The notes beneath the pieces are model-generated. The model saw only the letters and a list, made by a program, of their open reading frames with translations, was not told where the DNA came from and ran no database searches. DNA of 64,000 nucleotides from JBMOKT01 sp049323895 (lineage in GTDB: Bacteria > Bacillota > Peptococcia > Peptococcales > BICA1-8), in the NCBI GenBank assembly GCA_049323895.1, contig JBMOKT010000023.1:62001-126000 (forward strand), written 5' to 3'. A program made the translations under genes and the position numbers. Shown here in pieces: positions 9,046 to 18,603 of this stretch. Position 1 is the first letter of the stretch, and each line of letters opens with the position of its first letter.

Positions 9046-9867
9046 TTGGTGCATCTTACTACGGAACAATTACAGAATATCTGTAAGGATATTCGGGGAG
9101 ATATTGTCCGAATGACAGAGGCAGCAGGCTCCGGTCACCCCGGGGGAAGCTTATCGGCGGTTGAACTGCTTACTGTGTTATATTTTCAAATTTTGAAACA
9201 CCGTCCTGATGAAGTGGAATGGCCTGACAGGGACCGCTTTATTCTTTCCAAGGGACATGCATGTCCTCTACTTTATTCAGTAATGGCCAGAAGCGGTTAT
9301 TTTCCTGTTGAGGAATTGATATCCCTAAGAAAGCTTGACAGCAGGCTGCAAGGCCATCCCAATATGAAAGTCCTTCCTGGACTGGAGTGTTCCAGCGGCT
9401 CACTTGGACAAGGGCTTTCAATAGCAAATGGTTTGGCTATTGCAGCCAAAATGGACAAAAAGGATTATAGGGTATATTGCCTCCTGGGTGATGGTGAATT
9501 ACAGGAAGGTCAAGTTTGGGAAGCGGCAATGACCTCTGCCCATTATAAGCTGGACAATGTTTGTGCCATTGTCGATTATAACAACCTGCAGATAGACGGC
9601 AAAGTTGAAGATGTAAAAAACATCTTCCCATTGAAGGAAAAATGGCAATCCTTCAATTGGCATGTTATTGAAGTACATGGTCATGACCTTCGGCAGATTG
9701 AACAAGGATATCAGGAAGCTCTTGCAGTTCAAGAGAAACCTTCGGTGATAATTGCAACCACAATTAAAGGCAAAGGTGTTTCCTTTATGGAAAATGAAGC
9801 AGGTTGGCATGGAAAAGCACCTAATAAAGAAGAGTTGGCTAAAGCTCTTCAGGAAATTTATAGTTAG
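9046..9867 (+). CDS. tktA: Transketolase, N-terminal (thiamine-binding) subunit
   Basis: About 273 residues. A TTG at 9037 directly abuts the Shine-Dalgarno AAGGAG (9031-9036), so I place the start at TTG 9046 (9-nt spacing); GTG 9049 is an alternative. Motifs: GSGHPGGSLS, HGCP-like SKGHACPLLY, LGQGLSIANG and the ThDP motif GDGELQEGQVWE with the following NN. The split two-subunit transketolase is common in Firmicutes and archaea. The partner subunit starts 12 bp downstream. A TATAAT-like element at 9002-9008 probably drives the pair. It works in the non-oxidative pentose phosphate pathway. Confidence 0.93.
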   Translation: MVHLTTEQLQNICKDIRGDIVRMTEAAGSGHPGGSLSAVELLTVLYFQILKHRPDEVEWPDRDRFILSKGHACPLLYSVMARSGYFPVEELISLRKLDSRLQGHPNMKVLPGLECSSGSLGQGLSIANGLAIAAKMDKKDYRVYCLLGDGELQEGQVWEAAMTSAHYKLDNVCAIVDYNNLQIDGKVEDVKNIFPLKEKWQSFNWHVIEVHGHDLRQIEQGYQEALAVQEKPSVIIATTIKGKGVSFMENEAGWHGKAPNKEELAKALQEIYS

Positions 9868-9879
9868 GAGGAATTACCT

Positions 9880-10818
9880 TTGAAGATGAAACCTACTCGA
9901 GATGGATATGGTGAAGGCTTATTAGAGTTAGGTAAAACTAATTCCCAGGTTGTGGTTTTGGATGCGGATCTATCTAAGTCCACCAGGACCGATTGGTTTA
10001 TGAAAGAATATCCTGATAGATTTTTTGACATAGGCATAGCCGAACAGGACATGCTGGGTACTGCTGCTGGCTTAGCTTTGGCAGGAAAGATTCCCTTTGT
10101 AACAACATATGGGGTTTTTGTAGCAGGGAGAGCCTGGGATCAAATAAGAACTACCATTGCCTACGCAGAACTTAATGTTAAAATAGCAGGCGCCCATGGC
10201 GGTATTTCAGTAGGAGCCGATGGTGCAACCCATCAAGCTTTGGAGGAAATAACACTAATGAGGGTTCTGCCAAATATGACCTTAGTTGTTCCTTGTGATG
10301 CAATTGAAACTAAAAAAGCTACTATCGCCCTAGCAAAACTTAAAGGACCAGCCTACTTGCGATTCGCCAGGGAAGCAAGCCCTGTCTTTACCAGCCAAGA
10401 GGATAGCTTCGAAATAGGAACGGCAATAACTTTGAAAGAAGGTTCCGACCTAACAATAATTGCCTGTGGTCCGATTGTTTATGAGGCACTGAAGGCAAGT
10501 GAGGAATTGGAGAAGCTTGGGTACTCTGCCAGAGTTATAAATATGCATACTATAAAGCCCCTTGACCAAAGGAAAATCCTCACTGCTGCTGCAGAGACAG
10601 GTGCAATTGTCACCGCCGAAGAACATCAGGTATTGGGGGGTCTAGGGGGTGCTGTAGCAGAGGTATTGGTTAAAAATTATCCTGTACCCGTTGAAATGGT
10701 TGGAATTCAGGATACATTTGGGGAATCCGGAACACCGGAAGAATTAGCTGAGAGATATGGCTTAACAGCAGGTCACATTGTATTAGCAGCTTTAAAGGTG
10801 CTAAAGAGGAAAGGATAA
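9880..10818 (+). CDS. tktB: Transketolase, C-terminal subunit
   Basis: 312 residues from TTG 9880 behind AGGAGG (spacing 8). An ATG two codons later would be too far. It carries the pyrimidine-binding domain with DADLSKSTRTDWF, DIGIAEQDMLGTAAGLA (catalytic Glu) and GAHGGISVGADGATHQA. The C-terminal transketolase domain follows (TAEEHQVLGGLGGAVAE). It forms one functional transketolase with the upstream subunit. DXS is excluded because the protein is split and too short. Confidence 0.93.
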   Translation: MKMKPTRDGYGEGLLELGKTNSQVVVLDADLSKSTRTDWFMKEYPDRFFDIGIAEQDMLGTAAGLALAGKIPFVTTYGVFVAGRAWDQIRTTIAYAELNVKIAGAHGGISVGADGATHQALEEITLMRVLPNMTLVVPCDAIETKKATIALAKLKGPAYLRFAREASPVFTSQEDSFEIGTAITLKEGSDLTIIACGPIVYEALKASEELEKLGYSARVINMHTIKPLDQRKILTAAAETGAIVTAEEHQVLGGLGGAVAEVLVKNYPVPVEMVGIQDTFGESGTPEELAERYGLTAGHIVLAALKVLKRKG

Positions 10819-10825
10819 GGTTAAA

Positions 10826-10850
10826 GCTTAGGTTTAGGTTTAGGTTGAGG
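10826..10850. repeat. Short TTTAGG-type tandem repeat
   Basis: AGCTTAGGTTTAGGTTTAGGTTGAGG is a run of hexamer-like units. Related (CCTTAA) runs occur at 30556-30575 and 43271-43289. Confidence 0.6.
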
Positions 10851-10933
10851 CTGATAGCTAGTAGTCGATGGCTGAAAACTAGTGGAAAAATGAAAGATGA
10901 AAAAATTCACTAGAAGTTAATACTTAAATACGT

Positions 10934-10957
10934 AAAGACGGACATAGTCCGTCTTTA
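10934..10957 (+). terminator. Hairpin after the transketolase genes
   Basis: Arms AAAGACGGA and TCCGTCTTT around CATAG. The T-tract is weak, so termination is likely but not certain. Confidence 0.55.
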
Positions 10958-11019
10958 TAGTTAACCTGGATAATCTTGTACATAAAGGTGTATCTTGTTT
11001 ACCCCACATTTAGGGTATG

Positions 11020-11089
11020 AGATTGCCACACCCTAAAGGGTTCGCAATGACTTTTGGTCTCAGTTGCGGAACGACACAGTGGTCGTTCC
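11020..11089. repeat. Two palindromic elements in a gene-free stretch
   Basis: The first palindrome (about 11023-11050) pairs ATTGC with GCAAT and CCTAAAGG internally. The second, 11068-11089, pairs GGAACGAC with GTCGTTCC around ACAGTG. The second is repeated almost exactly at 56969-56990. The whole gap 10819-11254 (436 bp) contains only the tkt hairpin and repeats; I see no gene in it. Confidence 0.7.
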
Positions 11090-11188
11090 CTACCAGTTCT
11101 ATTTTTTACCTAACATGCTGAATATATTGTATGAGCTTCCTAATCATCCGCTTTTACACTAACTCCTGGTAAATTCTTAGCCTCATAC

Positions 11189-11251
<63 letters not shown>

Positions 11252-11254
11252 TAA

Positions 11255-11662
11255 TTATACATAACAACTCATAAAGTACTCAATTATTTCCCGTCGTCTT
11301 ACGATACCTATAAATACATCATTATCATCTACCACCGGTACATAGTTCTGGGTGATGGCCAATTCTATCAAGTCCTCCATTTTAGCGTTAATCCTCACCG
11401 GTAAATTTTGTACCTGTTGGGGAATATCATAAATCCATATTTTATTGGTGTTTTCAAAACTTAGTCCGGGGGTGTTTTTCATCTTCCATAGCAAATCACC
11501 CTCAGTCAGTGTTCCAACATATTTTCCACCTTCATCAATCACAGGAACTGCCGCATACCTGTGATATTCCATTTTTTCTAGTGCCTGGCGCATGGTGGAA
11601 TTGATAGTTAAATAAACTACTTCCTGTTTAGGTATCAAAAAGAAAGAAATGTTTTTACGCAT
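11255..11662 (-). CDS. CBS-domain pair protein
   Basis: 135 residues composed almost only of two CBS motifs (about 15-65 and 85-130). They contain YAAVPVIDEGGKYVGTLTE and YVPVVDDNDVFIGIVRR. Such stand-alone pairs usually bind adenine nucleotides and act as regulators. ATG 11660-11662 follows AAGGAGT. It lies 38 bp downstream of the LysR gene in the same direction, so cotranscription is possible. Its target is unknown. Confidence 0.85.
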   Translation of the reverse strand: MRKNISFFLIPKQEVVYLTINSTMRQALEKMEYHRYAAVPVIDEGGKYVGTLTEGDLLWKMKNTPGLSFENTNKIWIYDIPQQVQNLPVRINAKMEDLIELAITQNYVPVVDDNDVFIGIVRRREIIEYFMSCYV

Positions 11663-11700
11663 CGTTAACTCCTTGCGGGAATTATTTACTTACTATTATG

Positions 11701-12627
11701 TTAACATTTTTCCCCGCCGTTGTTAACATCTTTTCCATAAGAAATAAAGTTTAGAAAATGTTCCATAGCCGGGGTTTTATGTCTTTTGGGGTTTGTTATA
11801 ACATAAAACTTGCGTAATAGCTGTAATCCTGTGATAGGAATTGCTTTTAGAATATTGAACTGTAATTCTTTTTGTACAGTTTTTACCGAAAGAATGGAAA
11901 TGCCTAAATTTGCTTCTACAGCTGATTTTACAGCCTCAGTACTGCCTAATTCCAAAATCACAGACAGACTATCGGGATCCAACCCGGCATTGCTAAAGGT
12001 ACTTTCCATTATTTGCCTTGTCCCTGAACCTTTTTCTCTGAGAATAAAAGGGAAACAGGTTAATTGATCAAAATTAATTGTTTTTTGGGCAGCCAGGGGA
12101 TGTTTTGGATTTACTATCACCAATAATTCATCATCCATAAAAGGCTTTATCACAAGTTCATCATTATTAACTGCCCCTTCAACCAGACCCAGGTCTAAAG
12201 TTTGCTCCAGGATATCCCTTATTATATGCTGTGTGTTAAAAACATCTATAATTATCTGAACCTGGGAGTACATTTCTTTAAACCCGCCAATAAACTTAGG
12301 CAAAAAATATTCACCAATGGTTTGACTGGCCCCAATGGTCAAACTCCCTTTTACTACCCCGCTTTGCTCACTTAAAGTTTTCTCCGCTTCATTAAAAAGA
12401 CTGCTGATTTGCAGTGCATACTGGTAAAGAAGCTTCCCCTCGTCAGTCAAAGAAACCTTGCGAGTAGTACGATTAAATAATTTCACTCCCAGGTGTTCCT
12501 CTAACCAATGAATCTGCTGAGAAATAGCCGGCTGACTGATATGCAGTATTTCTGAGGCTTGGGAAAAATTCTTTTTTTCTGCTACAACCTTAAATAACTC
12601 CAAATGATGCCTATTCAAGTGCTTCAC
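11701..12627 (-). CDS. LysR-family transcriptional regulator (selenium/CysB-like type)
   Basis: 308 residues. The N-terminal helix-turn-helix (about 1-62) contains FSQASEILHISQPAISQQI and VKLFNRTTRKVSLT. The C-terminal periplasmic-protein-like effector domain has GASQTIGEYFLPKF and LREKGSGTRQIMES. It sits downstream of the permease and gamma-glutamyltransferase genes but behind a terminator. Regulation of those genes is plausible and unproven. The effector is unknown. Confidence 0.9.
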   Translation of the reverse strand: MKHLNRHHLELFKVVAEKKNFSQASEILHISQPAISQQIHWLEEHLGVKLFNRTTRKVSLTDEGKLLYQYALQISSLFNEAEKTLSEQSGVVKGSLTIGASQTIGEYFLPKFIGGFKEMYSQVQIIIDVFNTQHIIRDILEQTLDLGLVEGAVNNDELVIKPFMDDELLVIVNPKHPLAAQKTINFDQLTCFPFILREKGSGTRQIMESTFSNAGLDPDSLSVILELGSTEAVKSAVEANLGISILSVKTVQKELQFNILKAIPITGLQLLRKFYVITNPKRHKTPAMEHFLNFISYGKDVNNGGEKC

Positions 12628-12736
12628 TCCCCATACAAACTGCTGCTATAGTAATATATTATAATGTGAAAATAGTTTATTTTAAAGTATAGCAAAGTAT
12701 GAGCTGATTTTTAAAAAACCTGATGCTACCAGGCAT

Positions 12737-12790
12737 AAAAGGAATTATGCCTAGGGGATTGGGTGTTTACCCTAAGCATAATTCCTTTTT
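12737..12790 (-). terminator. Terminator after the permease gene
   Basis: Long arms AAAAGGAATTATGC and GCATAATTCCTTTT with an inner TAGGG/CCCTA pairing. The minus-strand transcript runs into a short T-tract. Confidence 0.75.
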
Positions 12791-12819
12791 ATAAACTATA
12801 TAAATACTGTCCTTAACAT

Positions 12820-14226
12820 TTAAATGAGGAACATGGCAAATACAGTGGTTACTGTCAAACCTACTAGAACAGGAACTAAATTACGGCGGGCTAATTCAAA
12901 TGGGTCCACACCACAGATTGCTGCAGCAGGAATAAGTGCCCAAGGAACCAGGGTCCCCCCTCCAACCCAAATAGCAGCAATTTGTCCAAGGGCTGTGAGA
13001 GTTGCTATGCCCGAACCAATTGCTATTGAAAATAGGTGGGCAACAGAACCGGCTAAGGATATTCCAGAAAAGCCGGAACCATCTAAACCGGTAATAGCAC
13101 CTACAGTTGTTAGAGTAACAGCTCCGATGCCGGCATTAAGGGGTACCGCAGCTGCCAGGGCTACGCCTAAATCATTAACTATACCCTGGGAACCGTGGGG
13201 GAGCATCTCACCAAAAATGGAGATAAATCCTGAGTCTCCCAGGTAGAAAAAGGCAGCAATAGGAATTACCGGTCCAAAGACTTTAAATCCAAACTGAAAA
13301 CCTTCTATAAGATATGAAGTGATTCTTTCTAACCCATCATTACGGTGGGCTAGTAAAGCTATTACTATCAGGATGAAAACACAGGTGCCACCAATTAATG
13401 CTGTGGCATCTCCACCTTGCAAGTCAGCAGCTACCATAACAGCAACATCAATTAAAAATAAAGCTGGTACTAATAAGGCCAAAGCTTTCTTCATTCCCGG
13501 GGTAATAATTTTTTTAATGGAATCATCTACCTGTTCATCCTGGCTGGAAGCTAAATAATCTTCCCCTTCAACCTTTACTACACCATTTTTCATGTCCCTA
13601 CGCAAAAGCCAAAAGGCGGTAATTGTAGTTACTATGCCCATAACAATAACCAATGGCACACTTGCTAAAACTACATCCTGAACGGGAATACCGGCGGCAT
13701 CAGCGGTAAGTTTAGGCGCACCCTGGATAACAAAATCCCCCGATAGGGCAATTCCGTGTCCAAAAAGGTTCATAGCCATGGCAACCCCCAGGGCCGGCAG
13801 CCCTACCCGGATTGCAACGGGCAATAATACAGCACCCATCAGAGCAACTGCAGGGGATGGCCAGAAGAACCAAGAAATAATCATCATTAGTATGCCAATA
13901 ACCCAATAGGCTAAGGCAGGAGTTCTGATAAGCCTGGTAAAAGGTGAAACCATTTGTTCGTTCACACCAGTCTTAGTCAAAACTTTACTCATAGCAACAA
14001 TAATTGAAATAATAAGAATTGTCCCCAAAAGCTCAGTTATTGCATATACAAAACTGTTAAATACTCCAATTACAGATTGAAAAAGGGATCCTGTAGCTAA
14101 AATTCCTAAGATAAAAATACCAATTACACAAATGAAGGTGGTATCTCTGCGCATTATCATGAAGCCCATTACCAAAAAGATGAATGTAACATAAATCCAA
14201 TGGAGCAAGGTTAATTCAATACCCAC
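12820..14226 (-). CDS. Multi-pass permease, ion-transporter-like (substrate unknown)
   Basis: 468 residues if translation starts at GTG 14224-14226, 8 nt after AGAGGAG. A longer in-frame extension would overlap the preceding gene and lacks a ribosome site. At least ten hydrophobic helices alternate with glycine-rich loops (GSGFSGISLAGS, GSGIATLTALGQIAAIWVGGG). This resembles GntP/CitMHS-type carboxylate carriers of the ion-transporter superfamily. A charged cytoplasmic loop lies near the middle (EGEDYLASSQDEQVDDS). It lies 100 bp downstream of ggt, so the pair may process and take up gamma-glutamyl compounds. Family assignment is by overall look only. Confidence 0.7.
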   Translation of the reverse strand: MGIELTLLHWIYVTFIFLVMGFMIMRRDTTFICVIGIFILGILATGSLFQSVIGVFNSFVYAITELLGTILIISIIVAMSKVLTKTGVNEQMVSPFTRLIRTPALAYWVIGILMMIISWFFWPSPAVALMGAVLLPVAIRVGLPALGVAMAMNLFGHGIALSGDFVIQGAPKLTADAAGIPVQDVVLASVPLVIVMGIVTTITAFWLLRRDMKNGVVKVEGEDYLASSQDEQVDDSIKKIITPGMKKALALLVPALFLIDVAVMVAADLQGGDATALIGGTCVFILIVIALLAHRNDGLERITSYLIEGFQFGFKVFGPVIPIAAFFYLGDSGFISIFGEMLPHGSQGIVNDLGVALAAAVPLNAGIGAVTLTTVGAITGLDGSGFSGISLAGSVAHLFSIAIGSGIATLTALGQIAAIWVGGGTLVPWALIPAAAICGVDPFELARRNLVPVLVGLTVTTVFAMFLI

Positions 14227-14326
14227 ATCATCCACTCCTCTTCTTAAATGTATTACAGGATATGTGGACCCTTTAGAAAGTGTGAATAGTAAATATTTAC
14301 ACCACTGCTCTAATTTCCAATTTATG

Positions 14327-15844
14327 TTAATACCCAGAGCCAAAACCAGGAAATCTATAGTCAACCTCAGGAATCAGTAACCCATTAACAGCCTGAATAC
14401 CCGTAGTAGAACCATAAAAATGTCCATTTGTTAAATAGTCAATATGATATTTATTGTTCAAAGTTTCTAAGATACCATCAGTAAAAACATTTTTTTCTAA
14501 CCACAGTATATCACCTTCTGTATGAACTCGGGGAGCATCCAGAGCTTCCTTTAAGGAACGCTTAAAGACAATAATGCCTATGAGAGCCGCCGCCACAATA
14601 CTTATAATCCTGGTTGAACCAGGGGTGCCAATAGCTAAAAAAGGCTTACCATCTTTTATGACAATAGTTGGAGTCATGTTTGAAAGATTCTTCCTGTTAG
14701 GTAAAGGAGCATTGGGATGGTTAGGATCGGTACTGTACTGAGACATCCCACAGTTAAGGATAATTCCCGTACCTTTAACAGTAACCCCGGAGCCGAACCA
14801 TAATTGTCCATTGGATTGGGTCAAGGAAACCATATTGCCTTGCCCATCTGCAGTACATAGATGAGTAGTATGTCCCCCACAACTATCTGCAATAGTATGA
14901 ACTACCTTTTCATTCCTTCTCATTTTTTGGTAAAGATCACTATTATAAGCATCTTCCAAAAGCAGCAATACATCTTCTTTCTTAAAATCAGGTTTTTCCA
15001 ATATCCTTCTTCTGTCCATAAAGGCCTGCTGCATTACCTTGTACAATATTTCAGTGAGTTCAATTTGTGAACAGTTCTGTAAATCAAAATGTTCAATTAG
15101 TTTGAGGATTTGACCCATTGTAACCCCGCCGGAATATAATAATGGAAAATAAATGTCATAGCCATAAAAATTGATTTTTCCTGGTTCAGTTATTTTGGCT
15201 TCACAATTTATTAAATCTTCCTTGGTAATAATGCCCTTTCCCTCATTAATAGTCTTAATTATCAGGTCTCCAATCTCCCCTTGATAAAAAGCATCTTCCC
15301 CTCCTACGCCAATTAGTTTTAAAATTTGGGCATATTCAGGAAGTTTTAATATGTCTCCTTCCCTTAGAGAAGTAGTTTGATAGTTTCTTTTTGTTTCACT
15401 ATCTAAATGGGGTTCCTGCATCGCCTGGTACAGTGCAGAGTTAATTGGGAAACCTTCCTCAGCAATTTTAACAGCGGGTTCGAACAATTCGGCAAAGGGC
15501 AAAGAGCCATATGCTTGCGCTAATTTATATAAACCTTTTAAAACAGTTGGGATACTCACTGCCTTATGGCCAATAGTATTTGAGCTATTTAAAAACATGT
15601 CCGGGCTACTTTTAGATGGAGCTTTTGGACCAAAATCAACTACAAACACTTTCTGTTCTTTTTGCAGAAAGACTGTAGCAAAACCTCCAAGCCCCCCTAA
15701 CCCAGAATTTTGAGGATCGACAACACTTAGTGCTATGGCGGTTGCTACAGCAGCATCTACGGCATTTCCACCTTTCATGAGTATTGATACACCTGCTTCA
15801 GTTGCCAAGTGATGAGCGCTCGCCACGGAACCATTTTTGTACAC
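14327..15844 (-). CDS. ggt: Gamma-glutamyltransferase-like Ntn hydrolase, cytoplasmic type
   Basis: 505 residues from GTG 15842-15844 behind AGGGGAGGGG. The open frame extends 19 codons upstream without a ribosome site. GNAVDAAVATAIALSVVDP marks the large subunit. The self-cleavage site lies in GGHTTHLCTADGQG, where the second Thr would become the nucleophile of the small subunit. NMTPTIVIKDGKPFLAIGTPG is also conserved. No signal peptide is visible, unlike secreted GGT, so it resembles the YwrD-like intracellular group. It would hydrolyse or transfer gamma-glutamyl groups; the natural substrate is unknown. Confidence 0.88.
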   Translation of the reverse strand: MYKNGSVASAHHLATEAGVSILMKGGNAVDAAVATAIALSVVDPQNSGLGGLGGFATVFLQKEQKVFVVDFGPKAPSKSSPDMFLNSSNTIGHKAVSIPTVLKGLYKLAQAYGSLPFAELFEPAVKIAEEGFPINSALYQAMQEPHLDSETKRNYQTTSLREGDILKLPEYAQILKLIGVGGEDAFYQGEIGDLIIKTINEGKGIITKEDLINCEAKITEPGKINFYGYDIYFPLLYSGGVTMGQILKLIEHFDLQNCSQIELTEILYKVMQQAFMDRRRILEKPDFKKEDVLLLLEDAYNSDLYQKMRRNEKVVHTIADSCGGHTTHLCTADGQGNMVSLTQSNGQLWFGSGVTVKGTGIILNCGMSQYSTDPNHPNAPLPNRKNLSNMTPTIVIKDGKPFLAIGTPGSTRIISIVAAALIGIIVFKRSLKEALDAPRVHTEGDILWLEKNVFTDGILETLNNKYHIDYLTNGHFYGSTTGIQAVNGLLIPEVDYRFPGFGSGY

Positions 15845-15891
15845 CTTTACCCCTCCCCTAAGTTTAAAAATAGAAGTTTGCCGATAACAGA

Positions 15892-15915
15892 AAAACGCCA
15901 TGGGATTGGCGTTTT
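15892..15915 (-). terminator. Terminator after sulP
   Basis: Arms AAAACGCC and GGCGTTTT around an 8-nt loop. On the minus strand it lies just beyond the sulP stop and upstream of ggt. Confidence 0.75.
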
Positions 15916-15939
15916 GGTTCAGTTGTAAGTTTACGGCTT

Positions 15940-17487
15940 TTATGCCTTTGCATGCTTAAGCTGTCGGTTCAATGAATAGTACGTTTCCTGATTTTCTTTA
16001 GCTGCCAGCTGTTTCGCATAGGTGATGGCTTGCGCAATCCTGCCCAGGTTAATTTGTTTTTCCGCCCCATCAATTATACCCAGCTTCAGCATCTGTTCAT
16101 AAGTGCTTTCCTTCATACCCGTGAGAATGATTTTTTTTCCTAATGACTCTAATCTTTCCTTTATTTTACCCAATACAATAAGACCGGTAGTGTCTATCGC
16201 CGGGGAATTCATAAGGTTAATGATGATGATATCAGCACCATCGCTTTTAACTTCAAGTGAATTAACAATAGTGTCTGATACACCAAAAAATAAGGAGCCT
16301 TCAATGGTAAAAGATTTAATCGCACGGCTGGAAGCATCAATATCTATTGGGTACTCTTTTAGATAGCTGTTTCCAAAGTTAAATATTAAGATAATTGCTG
16401 AAAGCAAGGTCCCTATGGCAACGGCTGTAGTTAAATCGGTAATAACTGTTAAGGTGGTGGTAACGGCAATAACTGCGAACGCCTCTTTGGATACACATGC
16501 CAGTTTATAGGTTTCTTTATACTCGATCATTTTTAAAGAAGTTGCCATAAGAATTCCACCTAAAACAGCTAAGGGTATTCCCGCAGCAAAACTGCCAAAT
16601 TTTAAAACCAGAGCCAGCAGAACAATACCATGGAATACCCCAGACAGTCTCCCCCGCCCCCCTGCATTTACATTTACAACAGAGCGGACTATTGCCCCCG
16701 TGCCAATTAAGTTGCCAAATATAGCCGACACAAAATTAGCTATTCCCTGACCAATAATTTCTCTATTACTGTCATGCCTGGTATCTGTCATTTCATCCAC
16801 AATCAGTGACGCCAGCAGTGATTCTATTGCCCCCAACAAAGCCAGTACAAAGGCAGCCTTAGTAATATCTAAAAAATTTAGCGCCATGAAATCAGGAATT
16901 TGCAGTTGGGGCATAACTAAAGGAATCTCTCCAACTAAGAGCTCGGTAGGAAACCATATTTTTGAAGCAACAGTTCCCACAATTAAAGCCAGTAAAGCAT
17001 AAGGAATTTTTTTATTGATTACGGGCAGTCCCAGCATCAAAGCTATAACAATCAAAGCTAAATAGGGACTGTCTTTGAAATATCCTATTTGTTTCAGGAA
17101 TATTAGAATACCAATCCCATTGGTAAATCCAATGATTGTGGGATGGGGTATCAGCCTTATGTATTTGCCTAATTTAAATAAACCCATCATTATTTGGATG
17201 ATGCCTGCAAGAATCATTGCAGCAAAGAGCCCGTCTAAACCATATTTATGAAACATCTCAACTAAGACAACTGTCATGGCACCGGTAGGTCCGGAGATTT
17301 GTGCCTTAGTTCCTCCAAAAAGGGAAGCTAAAATCCCGGTAAAAATTGCACCATATAAACCTGCTGCCGCCCCGGCACCCGACAATACTCCAAAACTCAA
17401 TGCTAAAGGTAACGCTACAAAGGCAACGGTGATGCCTCCGATTAAGTCACCTTTAATTTTATGCCAAGTATCGCCACTCAACTCCAT
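15940..17487 (-). CDS. SulP-family anion transporter with STAS domain
   Basis: 515 residues. The N-terminal transport domain (about 10-390) has GGITVAFVALPLALSFG and ISGPTGAMTVVLVEM. A C-terminal STAS domain (about 395-485) includes NLMNSPAIDTTGLIVLGKI. ATG 17485-17487 follows AGGAGCG. SulP proteins carry sulfate, bicarbonate or other anions; which one cannot be told from sequence. It is the next gene downstream of a TauE-type permease but about 180 bp away. Confidence 0.9.
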   Translation of the reverse strand: MELSGDTWHKIKGDLIGGITVAFVALPLALSFGVLSGAGAAAGLYGAIFTGILASLFGGTKAQISGPTGAMTVVLVEMFHKYGLDGLFAAMILAGIIQIMMGLFKLGKYIRLIPHPTIIGFTNGIGILIFLKQIGYFKDSPYLALIVIALMLGLPVINKKIPYALLALIVGTVASKIWFPTELLVGEIPLVMPQLQIPDFMALNFLDITKAAFVLALLGAIESLLASLIVDEMTDTRHDSNREIIGQGIANFVSAIFGNLIGTGAIVRSVVNVNAGGRGRLSGVFHGIVLLALVLKFGSFAAGIPLAVLGGILMATSLKMIEYKETYKLACVSKEAFAVIAVTTTLTVITDLTTAVAIGTLLSAIILIFNFGNSYLKEYPIDIDASSRAIKSFTIEGSLFFGVSDTIVNSLEVKSDGADIIIINLMNSPAIDTTGLIVLGKIKERLESLGKKIILTGMKESTYEQMLKLGIIDGAEKQINLGRIAQAITYAKQLAAKENQETYYSLNRQLKHAKA

Positions 17488-17667
17488 AATATTCGCTCCT
17501 AAAATTCAAATAATGAATAAATTATACTCCTAACAAGAATTACCTGCTATGATAACAATCCTCTATAATGCATAAAACTCTTTCATAGTTTCTCAAAATT
17601 TAGAAAGACATTCACGATAACTCATGATTTCTTAAAAATACTCTTGTTCTTGTTTTGGAAACAACAA

Positions 17668-18393
17668 TTAGCCTCCAATCAACGAATACATAGCTGTTAT
17701 AAAAACAAAAAGAGGCACCCCTTTTTGGAAATATTCCTGGGGAACATGAGGAAAGATTTTTCTGCCTATATAACCACCTATTAAAGCAACGGGAACAAGG
17801 GATAAAGCTTTTATAATAAAAATTTTTGACAAGGAACCTAAAAAAAGCATAAACAGTATACTAGGTACATAGACTACAGCATTATAAAAAGCAAATGTAG
17901 CACGAAATGCACTTTTTTCTACCTGTTTATTGTTAAAAAACAAAACTACCGGCGGTCCAGGCATGCCCATGCTGGGAGTCATTATACCCGAGATGATTCC
18001 TACGCAAATATCAATAGCCCTGCCTTCTTTTATTTTAAATCTATAGCCGGTAAACAATATAAAGCTGATTATAATTACTGCAATACTGATTAACAATTTA
18101 AGACTCTGCAGGTTAAAATGGTAAAAAACATAAACACCCATGGGTATTCCTATAGCAGCACCGATTAAAATATTTTTTACTAAATTATAGGAAAGAGACT
18201 CTCTTACCTGATGGGCTAATATACTGACGGAAAAGAAAGAGATTACCACACTTAGGCTTACAGATGTTTTGGCATCTAAAAAAATTAAAAACAAGGGGAC
18301 CGCTGTTACTCCAAAGCCAAAACCTGTTATAGACTGAAGACCCGAGGCTAAAATTACTACCACAGCTGCTAAAAACCAAGTATAGTCGAACAT
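17668..18393 (-). CDS. TauE/SafE (TSUP) family membrane permease
   Basis: 241 residues with about eight hydrophobic segments. The start region GLQSITGFGFGVTAVPL and the internal GIISGIMTPSMGMPGPPVVLF are the paired conserved motifs of the TSUP family. Members export or import sulfonates, sulfite, thiosulfate or other small organosulfur anions. Its position next to SulP suggests a sulfur-anion theme, but this is inference. Confidence 0.88.
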   Translation of the reverse strand: MFDYTWFLAAVVVILASGLQSITGFGFGVTAVPLFLIFLDAKTSVSLSVVISFFSVSILAHQVRESLSYNLVKNILIGAAIGIPMGVYVFYHFNLQSLKLLISIAVIIISFILFTGYRFKIKEGRAIDICVGIISGIMTPSMGMPGPPVVLFFNNKQVEKSAFRATFAFYNAVVYVPSILFMLFLGSLSKIFIIKALSLVPVALIGGYIGRKIFPHVPQEYFQKGVPLFVFITAMYSLIGG

Positions 18394-18529
18394 TGCATCA
18401 TCTCCTGTTTCTTCTAATATAAACTAATTGTATTTTAGCAGATTTTTCATTATTTAAATACTTACCTATTAAATTTAGAACATTAAAATTTTTTTTGACA
18501 AAATTTTTATAATTATTTTGTAGATATTA

Positions 18530-18558
18530 TTGACAACTAGTTAAAACGATTTTATACT
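18530..18558 (+). promoter_or_regulatory. Consensus promoter for the small AdoMet decarboxylase gene
   Basis: TTGACA (18530-18535), 17-bp spacer, TATACT (18553-18558). The start point would be near 18565, giving a leader of about 130 nt. The rest of the 303-bp gap 18394-18696 is AT-rich without a gene. Confidence 0.8.
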
Positions 18559-18603
18559 TATATCTATCGTGCAGAAAATCAAATGAATATTAACCAGGCT
18601 CAA

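Noticed and set aside
12824..13558. Plus-strand long open frames opposite the permease gene
   Set aside because: They mirror the codon pattern of the minus-strand permease, have no ribosome sites and encode Pro/Thr/Ala-rich nonsense.
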